Notes: generated by a model from the sequence alone, not told the origin. Counted from the stretch's first letter, positions 28,232 through 41,268 are shown. The stretch: 64,000 bases of DNA from Burkholderia latens (GCF_001718795.1 NZ_CP013438.1:620001-684000); one strand, 5' to 3'. Numbers and translations: made by a program.

Positions 28232-28662
28232 TGAACCAGGGTTCTACCGAAACGCGTACTGTCGTCGTCGAACGGGAACTGCCGCATCCGCCGGAGAAGA
28301 TCTGGCGAGCGCTCACGCAGCCGCATCTGATCGACGCGTGGCTGATGAAGAGCGATTTCGAGCCGGTCGCTGGCCGCGCATTCAGCTTCCACGCGGACTG
28401 GGGTTCGGTCGACTGCAAGGTGCTGACGATCGAGCCGCAGCGCGTGCTGTCGTATACGTGGGCCGCCTATGGCCTCGAAAGCGTCGTTACCTGGACGCTC
28501 ACGCCGACGCCGCGCGGCACGCTGTTGCGAATGGAGCAGGCGGGGTTCCGCACGGATCAGGAGCAGGCATACCGCGGTGCGCAGCACGGATGGGCTCGGT
28601 TCTTCGCGTCGCTCGAACAGGTGCTCGCGCGTCCCGATGAAGGCACGGAGGCACATGCATGA
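28231..28662 (+). CDS. SRPBCC (AHSA1-like) domain protein
   Basis: A 143-residue START-like fold protein. It has the N-terminal strand VVVERELPHPPEKIWRALTQ, then WLMKSDFEPVAGRAFSF, VLTIEPQRVLSYTW, and the C-terminal helix GWARFFASLEQVL. These are diagnostic for the AHSA1 family, whose members bind hydrophobic ligands; the ligand is unknown. It is coupled by 1-4 bp overlaps to the ArsR gene before and the DUF1801 gene after, an arrangement seen in many bacteria. Confidence 0.9.
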   Translation: MNQGSTETRTVVVERELPHPPEKIWRALTQPHLIDAWLMKSDFEPVAGRAFSFHADWGSVDCKVLTIEPQRVLSYTWAAYGLESVVTWTLTPTPRGTLLRMEQAGFRTDQEQAYRGAQHGWARFFASLEQVLARPDEGTEAHA

Positions 28663-29099
28663 GCACGACCGACCTTACGCCGTCGCAGCGTATCGACGCA
28701 TTGATCGCCGGGATCGGCGATTGGCGCGGCAAGACGTTCGCGGCGGTGCGCGACGCGATTCTCGCGGCCGACGACGGCATCGTCGAGGAATGGAAATGGA
28801 TGGGCAGCCCCGTGTGGTCGTGCGACGGGATGATTGCGGTCGCAAACGCGCACAAGGGCAAGGTGAAGCTGACGTTCATGCATGGAGCGCACCTGGCCGA
28901 TCCGGACGGCCTGTTCAACGCGGGTCTTGAAGGAAACGCGCGCCGAGCGATCGATTTCCTCGAAGGCGACAAGCTCGACGAGCCGGCGCTGAAGCGTCTC
29001 GTGCGCGCGGCAATCGATTACAACCGCGCGCATCTGAAGAAGAACGCGCGAGCGCGTTTGTCCGCCGGCGCGAAGGCGCGAACCGGCAACGCCGCGTGA
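28659..29099 (+). CDS. DUF1801 domain protein (YdhG-like)
   Basis: A 146-residue protein whose ATG overlaps the SRPBCC stop (ATGA). The DUF1801 region covers about 8-115, with DDGIVEEWKWMGSPVWSCDG, KLTFMHGAHL and GNARRAIDFLEGDKLDEPAL. The tail is lysine/arginine-rich. The family is iron-sulfur-scaffold-like in fold (similar to YdhG/frataxin-like proteins) but has no settled role. It is the third member of the ArsR operon. Confidence 0.87.
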   Translation: MSTTDLTPSQRIDALIAGIGDWRGKTFAAVRDAILAADDGIVEEWKWMGSPVWSCDGMIAVANAHKGKVKLTFMHGAHLADPDGLFNAGLEGNARRAIDFLEGDKLDEPALKRLVRAAIDYNRAHLKKNARARLSAGAKARTGNAA

Positions 29100-29180
29100 C
29101 GCGCGACGCGGACGACGTCCCGCGCTAGCCGGGCGCCGTCGTGCGATCGGCGCGGCGGCAGCCGCCCACCGACCGGCACG

Positions 29181-29206
29181 AAAAAAAGCCCGACACGAGG
29201 TCGGGC
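29181..29206 (-). terminator. Rho-independent terminator of the acnA transcript
   Basis: Arms GCCCGAC (29188-29194) and GTCGGGC (29200-29206) are followed on the minus strand by seven U residues. A second 9-bp hairpin, GCCGCAGCC / GGCTGCGGC, lies at 29217-29244, between it and the acnA stop. Confidence 0.85.
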
Positions 29207-29263
29207 ATCCAAATCGGCCGCAGCCACCGCGAGGCGGCTGCGGCACCTGCAAACGCAGGGCGC

Positions 29264-31981
<2,718 letters not shown>

Positions 31982-32033
31982 GGTGATTTTCCTGGGTTTA
32001 AGGCTAGGAAACTACGTGTCCTGTAGATGACGG

Positions 32034-33485
32034 CTATATCACATACAGATCGACGTACTCATTGACCGGCATTGCTTCGAGCTTTGCCTGGTCCAGCGAC
32101 ACGTCGAGAATCGCTTGTTGCTGCTTTGCCGGGAAACGGCGGGCAAGGTTGGTCCGGAATTTCTCGATCAGCAGCGGGATGCCGTCCGCACGGCGTCGCT
32201 GATGGCCGATCGGGTATTCGACCGCCACTTCGGCAAGCGTCGATCCGTCCGCGAATTCGATCGTCAATGCATTCGCGATCGAGCGCTTCGCCGGGTCATG
32301 GTAATCCTTCGTGAACTGCGGATCCTCGACGCACGCGGTTTTCGCGCGGAGCGCGTCGATGCGCGGGTCGGCGGCGACCGCGTCTTCGTAATCGGCCGCG
32401 GTCAGCCGGCCGAACAGCAGCGGCACCGCGACCATGTACTGGATGCAGTGGTCGCGGTCGGCCGGATTCGCGAGCGGCCCCTGCTTGTCGATAATGCGCA
32501 GCGCGGCCGCATGCGTGCGGATCGTGATGCGGCTGATGTCGTCGGTCGTGCGGCCCGCCTCGGCGAGCCGAGCGTGCAGCTGCAGCGCGGCCTCGACGGC
32601 CGTCTGCGCATGGAATTCGGCGGGGAACGCGATCTTGAACAGCACGTTCTCCATCACGTACGTGCGGTACGGGCGCTGGAAGCGGAACGGCTGCCCGTTG
32701 AACAGCACGTCGTAGAAGCCCCAGGTTTTCGCGGTGAGCGCCGACGGATAACCCATCTCGCCGGTTTTCGCGATCAGCGCGAGGCGCACCGCGCGCGACG
32801 TCGCGTCGCCGGCCGCCCACGACTTGCGTGAACCGGTGTTCGGCGCGTGGCGGTAGGTGCGCAGCGCGTGGCCGTCGATGAACGCGTTGGATACCGCGTT
32901 GATCAGTTCATCGCGCGTGAGCCCGAGCAGGCGGCCGACGACGGCCGTCGACGCCACTTTCACGAGCAGCACGTGGTCGAGCCCGACCGCGTTGAACGAA
33001 TTTTCGAGCGCGAGACAGCCCTGGATCTCATGGGCCTGGATCATCGCGACCAGGACGTCGCGCATCGTCAGCGGCTGCCTGCCGGCCGCGACGGCCGTGC
33101 GTGACAGCCAGTCGGCCGTCGCCAGGATCCCGCCGAGGTTGTCGGACGGATGCCCCCATTCGGCGGCGAGCCAGGTGTCGTTGAAGTCCAGCCAGCGGAT
33201 CATCGCGCCGATGTCGAACGCGGCCTGGACCGGGTCGAGCTGGAAGGACGTGCCGGGCACCTTCGCGCCGTTCGGCACGATCGTGCCCGGCACGACTGGG
33301 CCGAGCAGCTTGGTGCAGGCGGGGTAGGACAGCGCCTCGAGGCCGCATCCGAGCGTGTCGATCAGGCAATGACGCGCCGTCTCCAGCGCAAGCGCGCTGT
33401 CGATTCCGGTATTCAGCACGTAGTCGACGATATCGACGAGAACCGAATCCGGAGCGGGGCGGACGTTGGAGACCGAGGCGGACAT
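32034..33485 (-). CDS. prpD: 2-methylcitrate dehydratase (PrpD family)
   Basis: A 483-residue MmgE/PrpD enzyme that dehydrates 2-methylcitrate in propionate breakdown and can have side activity on citrate. Key family segments are [52 protein letters not shown], and the C-terminal [13 protein letters not shown]. Length agrees with Salmonella PrpD (483). It lies between a small secreted protein and acnA; the other prp genes are not in the window. Confidence 0.95.
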   Translation of the reverse strand: MSASVSNVRPAPDSVLVDIVDYVLNTGIDSALALETARHCLIDTLGCGLEALSYPACTKLLGPVVPGTIVPNGAKVPGTSFQLDPVQAAFDIGAMIRWLDFNDTWLAAEWGHPSDNLGGILATADWLSRTAVAAGRQPLTMRDVLVAMIQAHEIQGCLALENSFNAVGLDHVLLVKVASTAVVGRLLGLTRDELINAVSNAFIDGHALRTYRHAPNTGSRKSWAAGDATSRAVRLALIAKTGEMGYPSALTAKTWGFYDVLFNGQPFRFQRPYRTYVMENVLFKIAFPAEFHAQTAVEAALQLHARLAEAGRTTDDISRITIRTHAAALRIIDKQGPLANPADRDHCIQYMVAVPLLFGRLTAADYEDAVAADPRIDALRAKTACVEDPQFTKDYHDPAKRSIANALTIEFADGSTLAEVAVEYPIGHQRRRADGIPLLIEKFRTNLARRFPAKQQQAILDVSLDQAKLEAMPVNEYVDLYVI

Positions 33486-33507
33486 CGAGGAGCCCTGGGG
33501 AACGCGC

Positions 33508-34017
33508 TTAGTTCGTTGCCGGCTTCAGCTCGTTCGACTGCGTCGGCGCTGCGCCGCCTTGTGCCATTTCCGGCGTCATGCACTCGTCGGCGAGACGCTC
33601 GCCGCCGTTCGCGTCGCTGAACAGCATCGCCTTGGTCGGGATCACGACCAGCTTGAAGCCGGCGGCCGGATCGTAGAACGTGTCTGCGCCGGTCGTCGTC
33701 GCCTGACGCGGCAGCTTGTAGTTCTTGTTCGCCCAGTGGACCGTGACCACCTGGTCGCGCTTCATGTCGCCGGCGAGGTTGAACGACAGGCCTTCCTTGC
33801 ACGACCACTTGACTGCGCCGTCCGGTACCGGATCGACCTTGGCTGCGGCACGTGCCTGCGCCTTCTTGCTGCGCGGAACGAGGCGCTTCGCCGGTGCCGG
33901 GCGCTTGGCCGTCTTCTTCGCGGTCGTTGCCGTGCCCTGCGCGAACGCGCTCGGAGCCGACACCAGCATCGTGGCGGACAACGCGCCGATGGCGGTAGCG
34001 ATCAGGAGTTTCTTCAT
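33508..34017 (-). CDS. Secreted protein with an MliC-like (lysozyme inhibitor) C-terminal domain
   Basis: The 169-residue precursor has a signal peptide ending near SAFAQG (residue 26), a Lys/Ala/Arg-rich linker (about 30-60), and a compact domain at about 65-150. The pattern [47 protein letters not shown] and DECMTPEM resembles the MliC/PliC fold (two cysteines, Trp/Leu strands, SGA-like turn). The resemblance is by eye and the key inhibitor loop is uncertain. It lies 22 bp upstream of prpD, probably in one transcript. Confidence 0.72.
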   Translation of the reverse strand: MKKLLIATAIGALSATMLVSAPSAFAQGTATTAKKTAKRPAPAKRLVPRSKKAQARAAAKVDPVPDGAVKWSCKEGLSFNLAGDMKRDQVVTVHWANKNYKLPRQATTTGADTFYDPAAGFKLVVIPTKAMLFSDANGGERLADECMTPEMAQGGAAPTQSNELKPATN

Positions 34018-34240
34018 GGAGTCAGAACCTTTCGATTATCAGTTGACAAGGGCCGACAGTCGACGCCGCCGGCCGGTTTGAAACTGCACGCGCCCCGGAA
34101 GCGCGCAGCGGCCGCTATTTTCACCTATTTGGCCGCGCATATTTCAGGTTTTCGGGCTCCGTTACGTTTTTTGTCGTTTCGCAAACGTGTCGCCGGTTCG
34201 CGCGTGCGCGCTTCGATGAAATCCGTGTGTCGGCGCGTGC

Positions 34241-35245
34241 TCACCGAACGTTCCCGGCGGCCGGGCCGAACAGCGGCGCGGCGTCGGCCGGCACCGGCTG
34301 GCCGGTCCCCTTCGCGCGGCGCAGGACCGACCAGTAATAGCGGTAGCTCGCGCGGTCGTGCAGCGTGTCGCCGTGGCGCGTCGGGCCCCAGTCGGCGGCC
34401 TGCGCGGCCAGCAGGATCTCGGTTGCCACCGCGACTTCATCGGTGCGCGGGGCGAACGCGTCGACGATCGGTCGGATCTGCGCGGGATGAATGCTCCACA
34501 TCCGCGTGAACGCGAATTCGTCGCGCGCGCGGCGCGCGTCGCCGGCGACGACGCCCATGTCGCGGACCTCGGTCGTCACGTTGTGCGACGGCGTCTTGCC
34601 GTGCGCATGGCACGCGGCCGCGATTTCCAGCTTCGCGCGGCGCACGAGCGGGTGGTCGAACTGGCCGGGCGAGCGCATCGCCGCATCGGGAATTGCGCCG
34701 TGATGCGCGGAGACGAAGTCCATCAGCCCGAAACTCAGCGTGCCGACGAGCGGCAGCGCGGCAAGAGCGGCCGCCTGCGCGAGCGCGCCGTGCGTCTCGA
34801 CCAGCACGTCGACCGCGATCGGCTGCGCGAGGCCGAGCTCGCGGCGCGTGCCTTCGATGAACGCGATCATTTCGGCCGCGTCGGCGGCGTTCGCGATCTT
34901 CGGCAGCGTGATGTAGGCCGGTGCGCGCGCGGCGCGCAGCACGATGCGGACGTCGTCGCGCCAGTGGGAATGGGAAAAGTCGTGGATGCGGACGCCGATC
35001 CGCCCGAAGCGGTTCTCGGCGCTGCCGAGGATGTCGGCGACGAGTTGCGCGTGCGCCGCTTCCTGGCCGACGGCGGCGCCGTCCTCGCAGTCGAGCGTGA
35101 TGTCGAATACCGGGCCGAGTTCGGCCTGGAGCGCGAGCGACTTGCGCATCAGCTTCTCGCTGCCCGCGTAGTGATCGCAGCAGGGCAGGATCGCGGGCGG
35201 CGACGCGCCGTCGTACAGCACTTGTGCAGGAGTGAGCGCGGACAT
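34241..35245 (-). CDS. HpcH/HpaI aldolase / citrate-lyase beta-like protein
   Basis: A 334-residue TIM-barrel lyase related to CitE, CLYBL and malyl-CoA lyase. The acidic metal ligands lie in FDITLDCEDGAAVG, the substrate arginine region in GRIGVRIHDFSHSHWRDDV, and the second ligand region in PIAVDVLVETHGAL, followed by LSFGLMDFVSAHHGAIPDAA. The CoA-ester substrate cannot be assigned. ATG 35245 was chosen over a longer upstream frame because the fold begins here. It follows mdh by 182 bp, with a hairpin between. Confidence 0.87.
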   Translation of the reverse strand: MSALTPAQVLYDGASPPAILPCCDHYAGSEKLMRKSLALQAELGPVFDITLDCEDGAAVGQEAAHAQLVADILGSAENRFGRIGVRIHDFSHSHWRDDVRIVLRAARAPAYITLPKIANAADAAEMIAFIEGTRRELGLAQPIAVDVLVETHGALAQAAALAALPLVGTLSFGLMDFVSAHHGAIPDAAMRSPGQFDHPLVRRAKLEIAAACHAHGKTPSHNVTTEVRDMGVVAGDARRARDEFAFTRMWSIHPAQIRPIVDAFAPRTDEVAVATEILLAAQAADWGPTRHGDTLHDRASYRYYWSVLRRAKGTGQPVPADAAPLFGPAAGNVR

Positions 35246-35353
35246 CTCTTCTACGTCAAGGAAGCGGCCAACGTGGAGAAAATCGGATTCGGGCGCGCTC
35301 TGGGCCGGCGCGTGGAGCGCCTGAAGCGGCAGAACGTGCGCGAATCGGATCGG

Positions 35354-35380
35354 GCGGCGGGCCGGCTGTCGGCCCGCCGC
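35354..35380. terminator. 11-bp perfect hairpin between mdh and the lyase gene
   Basis: GCGGCGGGCCG (35354-35364) and its complement (35370-35380) flank GCTGT. No U-tract follows on either strand, so it may be a weak terminator, RNA-stability element or attenuator after mdh. Confidence 0.45.
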
Positions 35381-35427
35381 TCGCGCCGTGACCGGCCGCC
35401 CGAAGGCGGCCCGGCCGTGCAGCCTGC

Positions 35428-36414
35428 TTAGTTCTTCAGCAGGTGGGCGACGCCGTCGCGCTCTTCGAGCAGCTCGGCCAGCGTGCCGTCCATCTTCTCG
35501 CGCGAGAACGCGTCGATCTCGAGGCCTTCGACGCGCTTGTATTCGCCATTTTCGCAGGTGACCGGCACGCCGTAGATGATGTCTTCGGGGATGCCGTACG
35601 AGCCATCCGACGGGATGCCCATCGTGACCCACTTGCCGTTGGTGCCGAGAACCCAGTCACGCACGTGGTCGATCGCCGCATTGGCTGCCGACGCCGCCGA
35701 CGACAGGCCGCGCGCTTCGATGATCGCCGCGCCGCGCTTGCCGACGGTCGGGATGAACGTTTCGCGGTTCCACACGTCGTCGTTGATGAGCTTCAGCAGC
35801 GACTCGCCTTCGGCGGTTGCGAAGCGGAAGTCCGGGTACATCGTCGGCGAGTGGTTGCCCCACACCGCGAGCTTCTCGATCGACGCGACCGGCTTGCCCG
35901 ACTTGGCCGCGAGCTGCGACAGCGCGCGGTTGTGGTCGAGGCGCAGCATTGCCGTGAAGTTCTTCTTCGGCAGATCCGGAGCCGACTTCATCGCGATGTA
36001 CGCATTGGTGTTCGCCGGGTTGCCGACGACCAGCACCTTCACGTCGCGGCTTGCGACTTCGTTCAGTGCGGCGCCCTGGACCGTGAAGATCTCGGCGTTC
36101 GCCGACAGCAGGTCCTTGCGCTCCATGCCCTTCGAGCGCGGACGTGCACCGACCAGCAGCGCGACGTCTGCATCCTTGAATGCAACCTTCGGATCGTCGG
36201 TGATCACGACGCCCGCGAGCAGCGGGAACGCGCAATCGTCGAGTTCCATCACGACGCCTTTGACGGCGGCTTGGGCTTGCGGGAGGTCAAGCAGTTGCAG
36301 GATGACCGGCTGGTCCTTGCCGAGCAGGTCGCCGTTCGCAATGCGGAACAGCAGGGAGTAAGCGATTTGACCTGCGGCGCCGGTGACGGCAACGCGCTTT
36401 GCGGGCTTAGCCAT
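35428..36414 (-). CDS. mdh: Malate dehydrogenase
   Basis: A 328-residue NAD-dependent enzyme of the TCA cycle (malate to oxaloacetate). The nucleotide motif is [20 protein letters not shown], the substrate arginines are in [15 protein letters not shown], and the catalytic histidine is in [13 protein letters not shown]. Length and motifs match the MDH type 2 group of beta-proteobacteria. It is divergent from the GntR-sdh-gltA block, with a candidate operator in between. Confidence 0.97.
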
Positions 36415-36638
36415 TGAAAATCTCCAGGACGGGTGAAGCGGTGGACGCTAGGCAAAACGCCATTCTATGCGCGTTACGCGTAGCGTTGCATTGAAGCAGG
36501 GCGGAGGACTCGCGAAAGGCAGACGCGGTGAACCTGGAGACGGCCGTGGCACGTAGCCGGGGACGCGTTTTGCACCCGCGAACCCTTGCTCGCCCCGGAG
36601 TGTAGGAGCCGCCGCGTGCAAAGTCAAACGGTATCATA

Positions 36639-36654
36639 TGTCTTATATAAGACA
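36639..36654. promoter_or_regulatory. Perfect 16-bp palindrome, candidate GntR operator
   Basis: TGTCTTATATAAGACA equals its own reverse complement. It lies 225 bp upstream of mdh and 49-58 bp upstream of the GntR gene start, in an AT-rich patch of otherwise GC-rich DNA. No second copy was seen before sdhC, gltA or acnA in the window. Confidence 0.7.
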
Positions 36655-36711
36655 GATGTTTTGCGGAATTTGAGTGGACGAAAAAGCGCGGTTTGTGATG
36701 AAATGCGCGCC

Positions 36712-37527
36712 ATGACATCGAACCAGGCGAACAACGCGAATCCAACCGGCGCAGGCGGCCCAGGGCAGCCGGGCGCGGGTGATTCCGTGCCGGCCACGGC
36801 GGCCGCGACGTCGCCGACGTTCAGTCCTTTATACCAGCAGATCAAGTCGTTGATCACGCAGAGTCTCGAGTCCGGCGAGTGGAAGCCGGGCGAGATCATT
36901 CCGAGCGAGGTGGAGCTCGCGGCCCGTTACAAGGTCAGCCAGGGCACCGTTCGCAAGGCGATCGACGAACTGGCCGCCGAAAACCTCGTGGTGCGGCGGC
37001 AGGGCAAGGGTACTTTTGTTGCGACGCACAACGAAGATCGCGCGCAGTTCCGGTTTCTGCGCCTGCTGGCCGACGATGGTGCCGAGCATCCGCACGTGAG
37101 CCGCCTGCTCGAATGCCGGCGGCTGCGTGCGCCGGCCGAGATCGCGCGGCAGCTCGATCTGAAGCCGGCCGATCCGGTCGTGCAGGTGCGCCGGCTGCTG
37201 GAATTCGAGAACGAAACGACGGTGCTGGACGAGATCTGGCTGCCGGGCGCGATGTTCCGCGGCCTTACGTTCGAGCGGCTGAGCGAGTACAAGGGGCCGC
37301 TCTACGCGATGTTCGAAACGGAATTCGGCACGCGGATGATCCGCGCGACGGAGAAGATCCGCGCGGTTGCGGCGGAGCCGGCGGTAGCCGACCTGCTGCA
37401 CGTACCCGCCGGTTTTCCGCTGCTGTCGGTCGAGCGCGTGTCATATACATACGGCGACCGTCCGGTGGAAGTGCGGCGCGGATGGTATGTCACGACCGGG
37501 TATTACTATCACAATGACTTGAGCTGA
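36712..37527 (+). CDS. GntR/HutC-family regulator (UTRA domain)
   Basis: A 271-residue regulator (274 if ATG 36703 is used). A low-complexity N-terminus is followed by the winged helix at about 40-105 (YQQIKSLITQSLESGEWKPG, IPSEVELAARYKVSQGTVRKA, VRRQGKGTFV). The UTRA effector domain covers about 125-265 (PVVQVRRLLEFENETTVLDE, SVERVSYTYGDRPVEVRRGW). It sits between divergent mdh and the sdhCDAB-gltA run; a role in controlling TCA genes is inferred from position and from the palindrome just upstream. Confidence 0.92.
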   Translation: MTSNQANNANPTGAGGPGQPGAGDSVPATAAATSPTFSPLYQQIKSLITQSLESGEWKPGEIIPSEVELAARYKVSQGTVRKAIDELAAENLVVRRQGKGTFVATHNEDRAQFRFLRLLADDGAEHPHVSRLLECRRLRAPAEIARQLDLKPADPVVQVRRLLEFENETTVLDEIWLPGAMFRGLTFERLSEYKGPLYAMFETEFGTRMIRATEKIRAVAAEPAVADLLHVPAGFPLLSVERVSYTYGDRPVEVRRGWYVTTGYYYHNDLS

Positions 37528-37697
37528 CGACGTATCGGCACAAGCGGCGTGCATGTGCGTTTCCCACGCTCGCATAGCACGTTTCGGGCCGCCTTTATTC
37601 CCGTTCGCGTAACGATCCAGAGCAGACTTTCGCTGCAGCGCGATATAAAAAGGCGCTAAAATCGCGGATTAGTGTGACAACATAGTAGGGGTCTAGC

Positions 37698-38114
37698 ATG
37701 ACTGACGCAGTAAGAAAGCCGAGGCCGGAATACCGGAACATCGGAATCGGCGACATCACGTTGAAATATCGGATGCCGCTGGCGGCGATATTGTCGATTC
37801 TCCACCGAGTCAGCGGCGCGCTGCTGTTCCTGTTCCTGCCGTTCTTGCTGTTTCTCTTCGACCAGAGCCTGACGTCGGAGCTCAGCTTCGAAGTCTTCAA
37901 GCAGTTCCTCTCCAACATCGTTGTCAAACTGATCGTCCTCGCGCTGTCGTGGGCGTTCTTCCACCATTTCTGCGCCGGCATTCGCCACCTGCTGATGGAC
38001 GTCAACCACGACGCCGTCTCGAAGGAAGGCGGCAAGCGGACGGCCGTCGTCGTCTTTGTCGTCTCGATCGCGCTGACGATCGCCATGGCACTCAAACTGT
38101 TCGGAGCATTCTAA
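37698..38114 (+). CDS. sdhC: Succinate dehydrogenase cytochrome b556 subunit
   Basis: A 138-residue membrane anchor of complex II with three helices. ILHRVSGALLFLFLPFLLF carries the quinone-site His-Arg-x-Ser, and AFFHHFCAGIRHLLMDV carries the heme histidine. With SdhD it binds heme b and ubiquinone and holds SdhAB at the inner membrane. First gene of sdhCDAB; sdhD follows after 4 bp. Confidence 0.96.
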   Translation: MTDAVRKPRPEYRNIGIGDITLKYRMPLAAILSILHRVSGALLFLFLPFLLFLFDQSLTSELSFEVFKQFLSNIVVKLIVLALSWAFFHHFCAGIRHLLMDVNHDAVSKEGGKRTAVVVFVVSIALTIAMALKLFGAF

Positions 38115-38118
38115 GAAA

Positions 38119-38487
38119 ATGGCAGCCAACAACCGAATCGGCTCGAAGCGCCTCGTCGTCGGCGCTCACTACGGCCTGCGCGACTGGCTCGCGCAGCGCG
38201 TCACCGCCACGATCATGGCGGTCTACACGGTCATTCTGCTCGTGCTGTTTTTCGGCGCGCATGATTTCTCGTACGAAGGCTGGGCGTCGATCTTCTCCGC
38301 GCAGTGGATGAAGCTCGCAACCTTCGTGACGCTGCTTTCCCTCTTCTACCACGCATGGGTCGGCGTGCGCGACATCTGGATGGACTACGTGAAGCCCGTC
38401 GGTGTGCGCCTGCTGCTGCAATCGCTGACCATCGTCTCGCTGCTCGCATGTGCGGGCTACGCCGCGCAGATTCTCTGGAGAGTGTAA
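38119..38487 (+). CDS. sdhD: Succinate dehydrogenase membrane anchor subunit
   Basis: A 122-residue, three-helix subunit. HYGLRDWLAQRVTATIMAVY begins the first helix, and FYHAWVGVRDIWMDYVKPVG carries the heme-ligand His and the conserved Asp. Spacing of 3-4 bp to sdhC and sdhA shows tight coupling. Confidence 0.95.
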   Translation: MAANNRIGSKRLVVGAHYGLRDWLAQRVTATIMAVYTVILLVLFFGAHDFSYEGWASIFSAQWMKLATFVTLLSLFYHAWVGVRDIWMDYVKPVGVRLLLQSLTIVSLLACAGYAAQILWRV

Positions 38488-38490
38488 AGA

Positions 38491-40266
38491 ATGGCTGCAA
38501 TCAAAACTTCCCTGCCGCGCCGCAAGTTCGACGTGGTGATCGTCGGCGCGGGCGGCTCGGGCTTGCGCGCAGCGCTGCAACTGTCGCGCGCGGGCCTGTC
38601 GGTCGGCGTGCTGTCGAAGGTGTTCCCGACGCGCTCGCACACGGTGGCGGCCCAGGGCGGCATCGGTGCGTCGCTCGGCAACATGAGCGAAGACAACTGG
38701 CACTACCACTTCTACGACACGATCAAGGGCTCCGACTGGCTCGGCGACCAGGATGCGATCGAGTTCATGTGCCGCGAAGCGCCGAACGTCGTGTACGAGC
38801 TCGAACACTTCGGGATGCCGTTCGACCGTAACGCGGACGGCACGATCTACCAGCGCCCGTTCGGCGGGCACACCGCGAACTACGGCGAGAAGCCGGTGCA
38901 GCGCGCATGCGCGGCCGCGGACCGCACCGGTCACGCGCTGCTGCACACGCTGTACCAGCAGAACGTCGAGGCGAAGACGCAGTTCTTCGTCGAATGGATG
39001 GCGCTGGACCTGATCCGCGACGCGGACGGCGACGTGCTGGGCGTGACGGCTCTCGAGATGGAGACGGGCGACGTCTACATCATGGAAGGCAAGACGACGC
39101 TGTTCGCGACGGGCGGCGCAGGCCGGATCTTCGCGGCATCGACGAACGCGTTCATCAACACCGGCGACGGCCTCGGCATGGCGGCGCGCTCGGGCGTCGC
39201 GCTGCAGGACATGGAGTTCTGGCAGTTCCACCCGACCGGCGTGGCGGGCGCGGGCGTGCTGATCACCGAAGGCGTGCGCGGCGAAGGCGGCATTTTGCGC
39301 AACGCGAACGGCGAGCGCTTCATGGAACGCTACGCCCCGACGCTGAAGGATCTGGCGCCGCGTGACTTCGTGTCGCGATCGATGGACCAGGAAATCAAGG
39401 AAGGCCGCGGCGTCGGTCCGAACAAGGATCACGTGCTGCTGGACCTGTCGCACATCGGCGCGGAGACGATCATGAAGCGTCTGCCGTCGATCCGCGAAAT
39501 CGCGCTGAAGTTCGCGAACGTCGACGCGATCAAGGAGCCGATCCCGGTCGTCCCGACGATCCACTACCAGATGGGCGGCATCCCGACCAACATCCATGGT
39601 CAGGTTGTCGGCACGTCGCGCGATCACAAGGAGCCGATCAACGGGTTCTACGCAGTGGGCGAATGCTCGTGCGTGTCGGTGCACGGCGCGAACCGGCTGG
39701 GCACGAACTCGTTGCTGGACCTGGTGGTGTTCGGCCGCGCGGCCGGCAACCACATCGTCCAGCACGTGAAGAACCAGAAGGAACACAAGCCGCTGCCGGC
39801 GGATGCGGGCGAGTTCTCGCTGGCGCGCCTGAACAAGCTCGAAAAGTCGAGCTCGGGCGAGTACACGCAGGACGTCGCGAACGACATCCGCGCAACGATG
39901 CAGAAGCACGCGGGCGTGTTCCGCACGTCGGCGCTGCTGAAGGAAGGCGTCGAGCAGATGGCCGAGCTGAAGGCTCGGGTGGAAAACATCCACCTGAAGG
40001 ACAAGTCGAAGGTGTTCAACACGGCGCGGGTCGAAGCGCTCGAGCTGGAGAACCTGATCGAAGTGGCGCGCGCGACGATGGTGTCGGCGGAGGCGCGCAA
40101 GGAAAGCCGCGGCGCGCACGCGCACAGCGACTACGAACACCGCGACGACGAAAACTGGCTGCGCCACACGCTGTGGTACAGCGAAGGCGATCGGCTCGAC
40201 TACAAGCCGGTTCAAATGAAGCCGCTGACGGTCGAATCCGTGCCGCCGAAGCCGCGCACGTTCTAA
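38491..40266 (+). CDS. sdhA: Succinate dehydrogenase flavoprotein subunit
   Basis: A 591-residue catalytic subunit that oxidises succinate to fumarate. The FAD dinucleotide fold is [20 protein letters not shown] at about 11-30. His50 in [10 protein letters not shown] is the covalent FAD attachment site. Substrate-site segments include [20 protein letters not shown] and [20 protein letters not shown]. The C-terminal domain ends with the usual [19 protein letters not shown] attachment needs SdhE, encoded two genes downstream. Confidence 0.98.
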   Translation: MAAIKTSLPRRKFDVVIVGAGGSGLRAALQLSRAGLSVGVLSKVFPTRSHTVAAQGGIGASLGNMSEDNWHYHFYDTIKGSDWLGDQDAIEFMCREAPNVVYELEHFGMPFDRNADGTIYQRPFGGHTANYGEKPVQRACAAADRTGHALLHTLYQQNVEAKTQFFVEWMALDLIRDADGDVLGVTALEMETGDVYIMEGKTTLFATGGAGRIFAASTNAFINTGDGLGMAARSGVALQDMEFWQFHPTGVAGAGVLITEGVRGEGGILRNANGERFMERYAPTLKDLAPRDFVSRSMDQEIKEGRGVGPNKDHVLLDLSHIGAETIMKRLPSIREIALKFANVDAIKEPIPVVPTIHYQMGGIPTNIHGQVVGTSRDHKEPINGFYAVGECSCVSVHGANRLGTNSLLDLVVFGRAAGNHIVQHVKNQKEHKPLPADAGEFSLARLNKLEKSSSGEYTQDVANDIRATMQKHAGVFRTSALLKEGVEQMAELKARVENIHLKDKSKVFNTARVEALELENLIEVARATMVSAEARKESRGAHAHSDYEHRDDENWLRHTLWYSEGDRLDYKPVQMKPLTVESVPPKPRTF

Positions 40267-40287
40267 GCCGAGTCAAAGGAATCCGAA

Positions 40288-40989
40288 ATGGCAAAACGCA
40301 TTTTTGAAGTCTACCGCTACGATCCGGACAAGGACGCGGCGCCGCGCATGCAGACGTACGAGCTGGAGATCAAGCATGAGCGCATGCTGCTTGATGCACT
40401 GGTGAAGCTGAAGGCCGTGGACGAGACGCTGTCGTTCCGCCGTTCGTGCCGCGAAGGCGTGTGCGGTTCGGACGCGATGAACATCAACGGCAAGAACGGT
40501 CTGGCGTGCCTGACGAACCTGAACGATCTGCCGCAGAAGATCGTGCTGCGTCCGCTGCCGGGGCTGCCGGTGGTGCGCGACCTGATCGTCGACATGACGC
40601 ACTTCTTCAACCAGTATCACTCGATCAAGCCGTACCTGATCAACGATGCGCCGCCGCCGGAGAAGGAACGCCTGCAGTCGCCGGAAGAGCGCGACGAGCT
40701 CGACGGCGTGTACGAGTGCATTCTGTGCGCGAGCTGCTCGACGTCGTGCCCGAGCTTCTGGTGGAACCCGGACAAGTTCGTCGGCCCGGCGGGCCTGCTG
40801 CAGGCTTACCGTTTCATCGCGGACAGCCGCGACACGGCCACCGGCGAGCGTCTGGACAATCTGGAAGACCCGTACCGTCTGTTCCGTTGCCATACGATCA
40901 TGAACTGCGTCGACGTGTGCCCGAAGGGCCTGAATCCGACGAAGGCGATCGGCAAGATCAAGGAACTGATGGTTCGCCGCGCGGTATAA
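40288..40989 (+). CDS. sdhB: Succinate dehydrogenase iron-sulfur subunit
   Basis: A 233-residue electron-transfer subunit. The [2Fe-2S] ligands are in [20 protein letters not shown] plus the following Ala-Cys. The [4Fe-4S] cluster is in [16 protein letters not shown], and the [3Fe-4S] cluster in [17 protein letters not shown]. It links SdhA to the quinone site in SdhCD. sdhE follows after 6 bp. Confidence 0.98.
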   Translation: MAKRIFEVYRYDPDKDAAPRMQTYELEIKHERMLLDALVKLKAVDETLSFRRSCREGVCGSDAMNINGKNGLACLTNLNDLPQKIVLRPLPGLPVVRDLIVDMTHFFNQYHSIKPYLINDAPPPEKERLQSPEERDELDGVYECILCASCSTSCPSFWWNPDKFVGPAGLLQAYRFIADSRDTATGERLDNLEDPYRLFRCHTIMNCVDVCPKGLNPTKAIGKIKELMVRRAV

Positions 40990-40995
40990 AGCTCG

Positions 40996-41268
40996 ATGAG
41001 CGACGAATCGCATCAATCCGACCCTCACCGCCGCGCGCGCCTGCGCTGGCGCGCGCGGCGGGGTCTGCTGGAAAACGACATCGTATTCGAGCGTTTCTTC
41101 AGCAGATACGAGCATGACCTCACCGATGCAGACGTAGGCGCGTTGTCGCGCCTGCTCGATCTGAGCGACAACGACCTGATGGACTTGCTCCTCGCGCGCA
41201 AGGAACCAGAGGGCGACCTAGACAGCCCGGACGTTCACCGGCTGTTGGAGATGCTGCGCAACGTGTAA
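40996..41268 (+). CDS. sdhE: FAD assembly factor SdhE
   Basis: A 90-residue protein of the SdhE/YgfY (Sdh5) family that promotes covalent flavinylation of SdhA. The family motif RGxxE is present in RARRGLLENDIVFERFFSRY at about residues 18-37, followed by LSRLLDLSDNDLMDLLL. Its position directly behind sdhB fits co-production with its client. Confidence 0.94.
   Translation: MSDESHQSDPHRRARLRWRARRGLLENDIVFERFFSRYEHDLTDADVGALSRLLDLSDNDLMDLLLARKEPEGDLDSPDVHRLLEMLRNV

Noticed and set aside
35246..35632. Longer N-terminus for the HpcH/HpaI lyase
   Set aside because: It would overlap the end of mdh and lacks conserved family sequence; the barrel starts at 35245.
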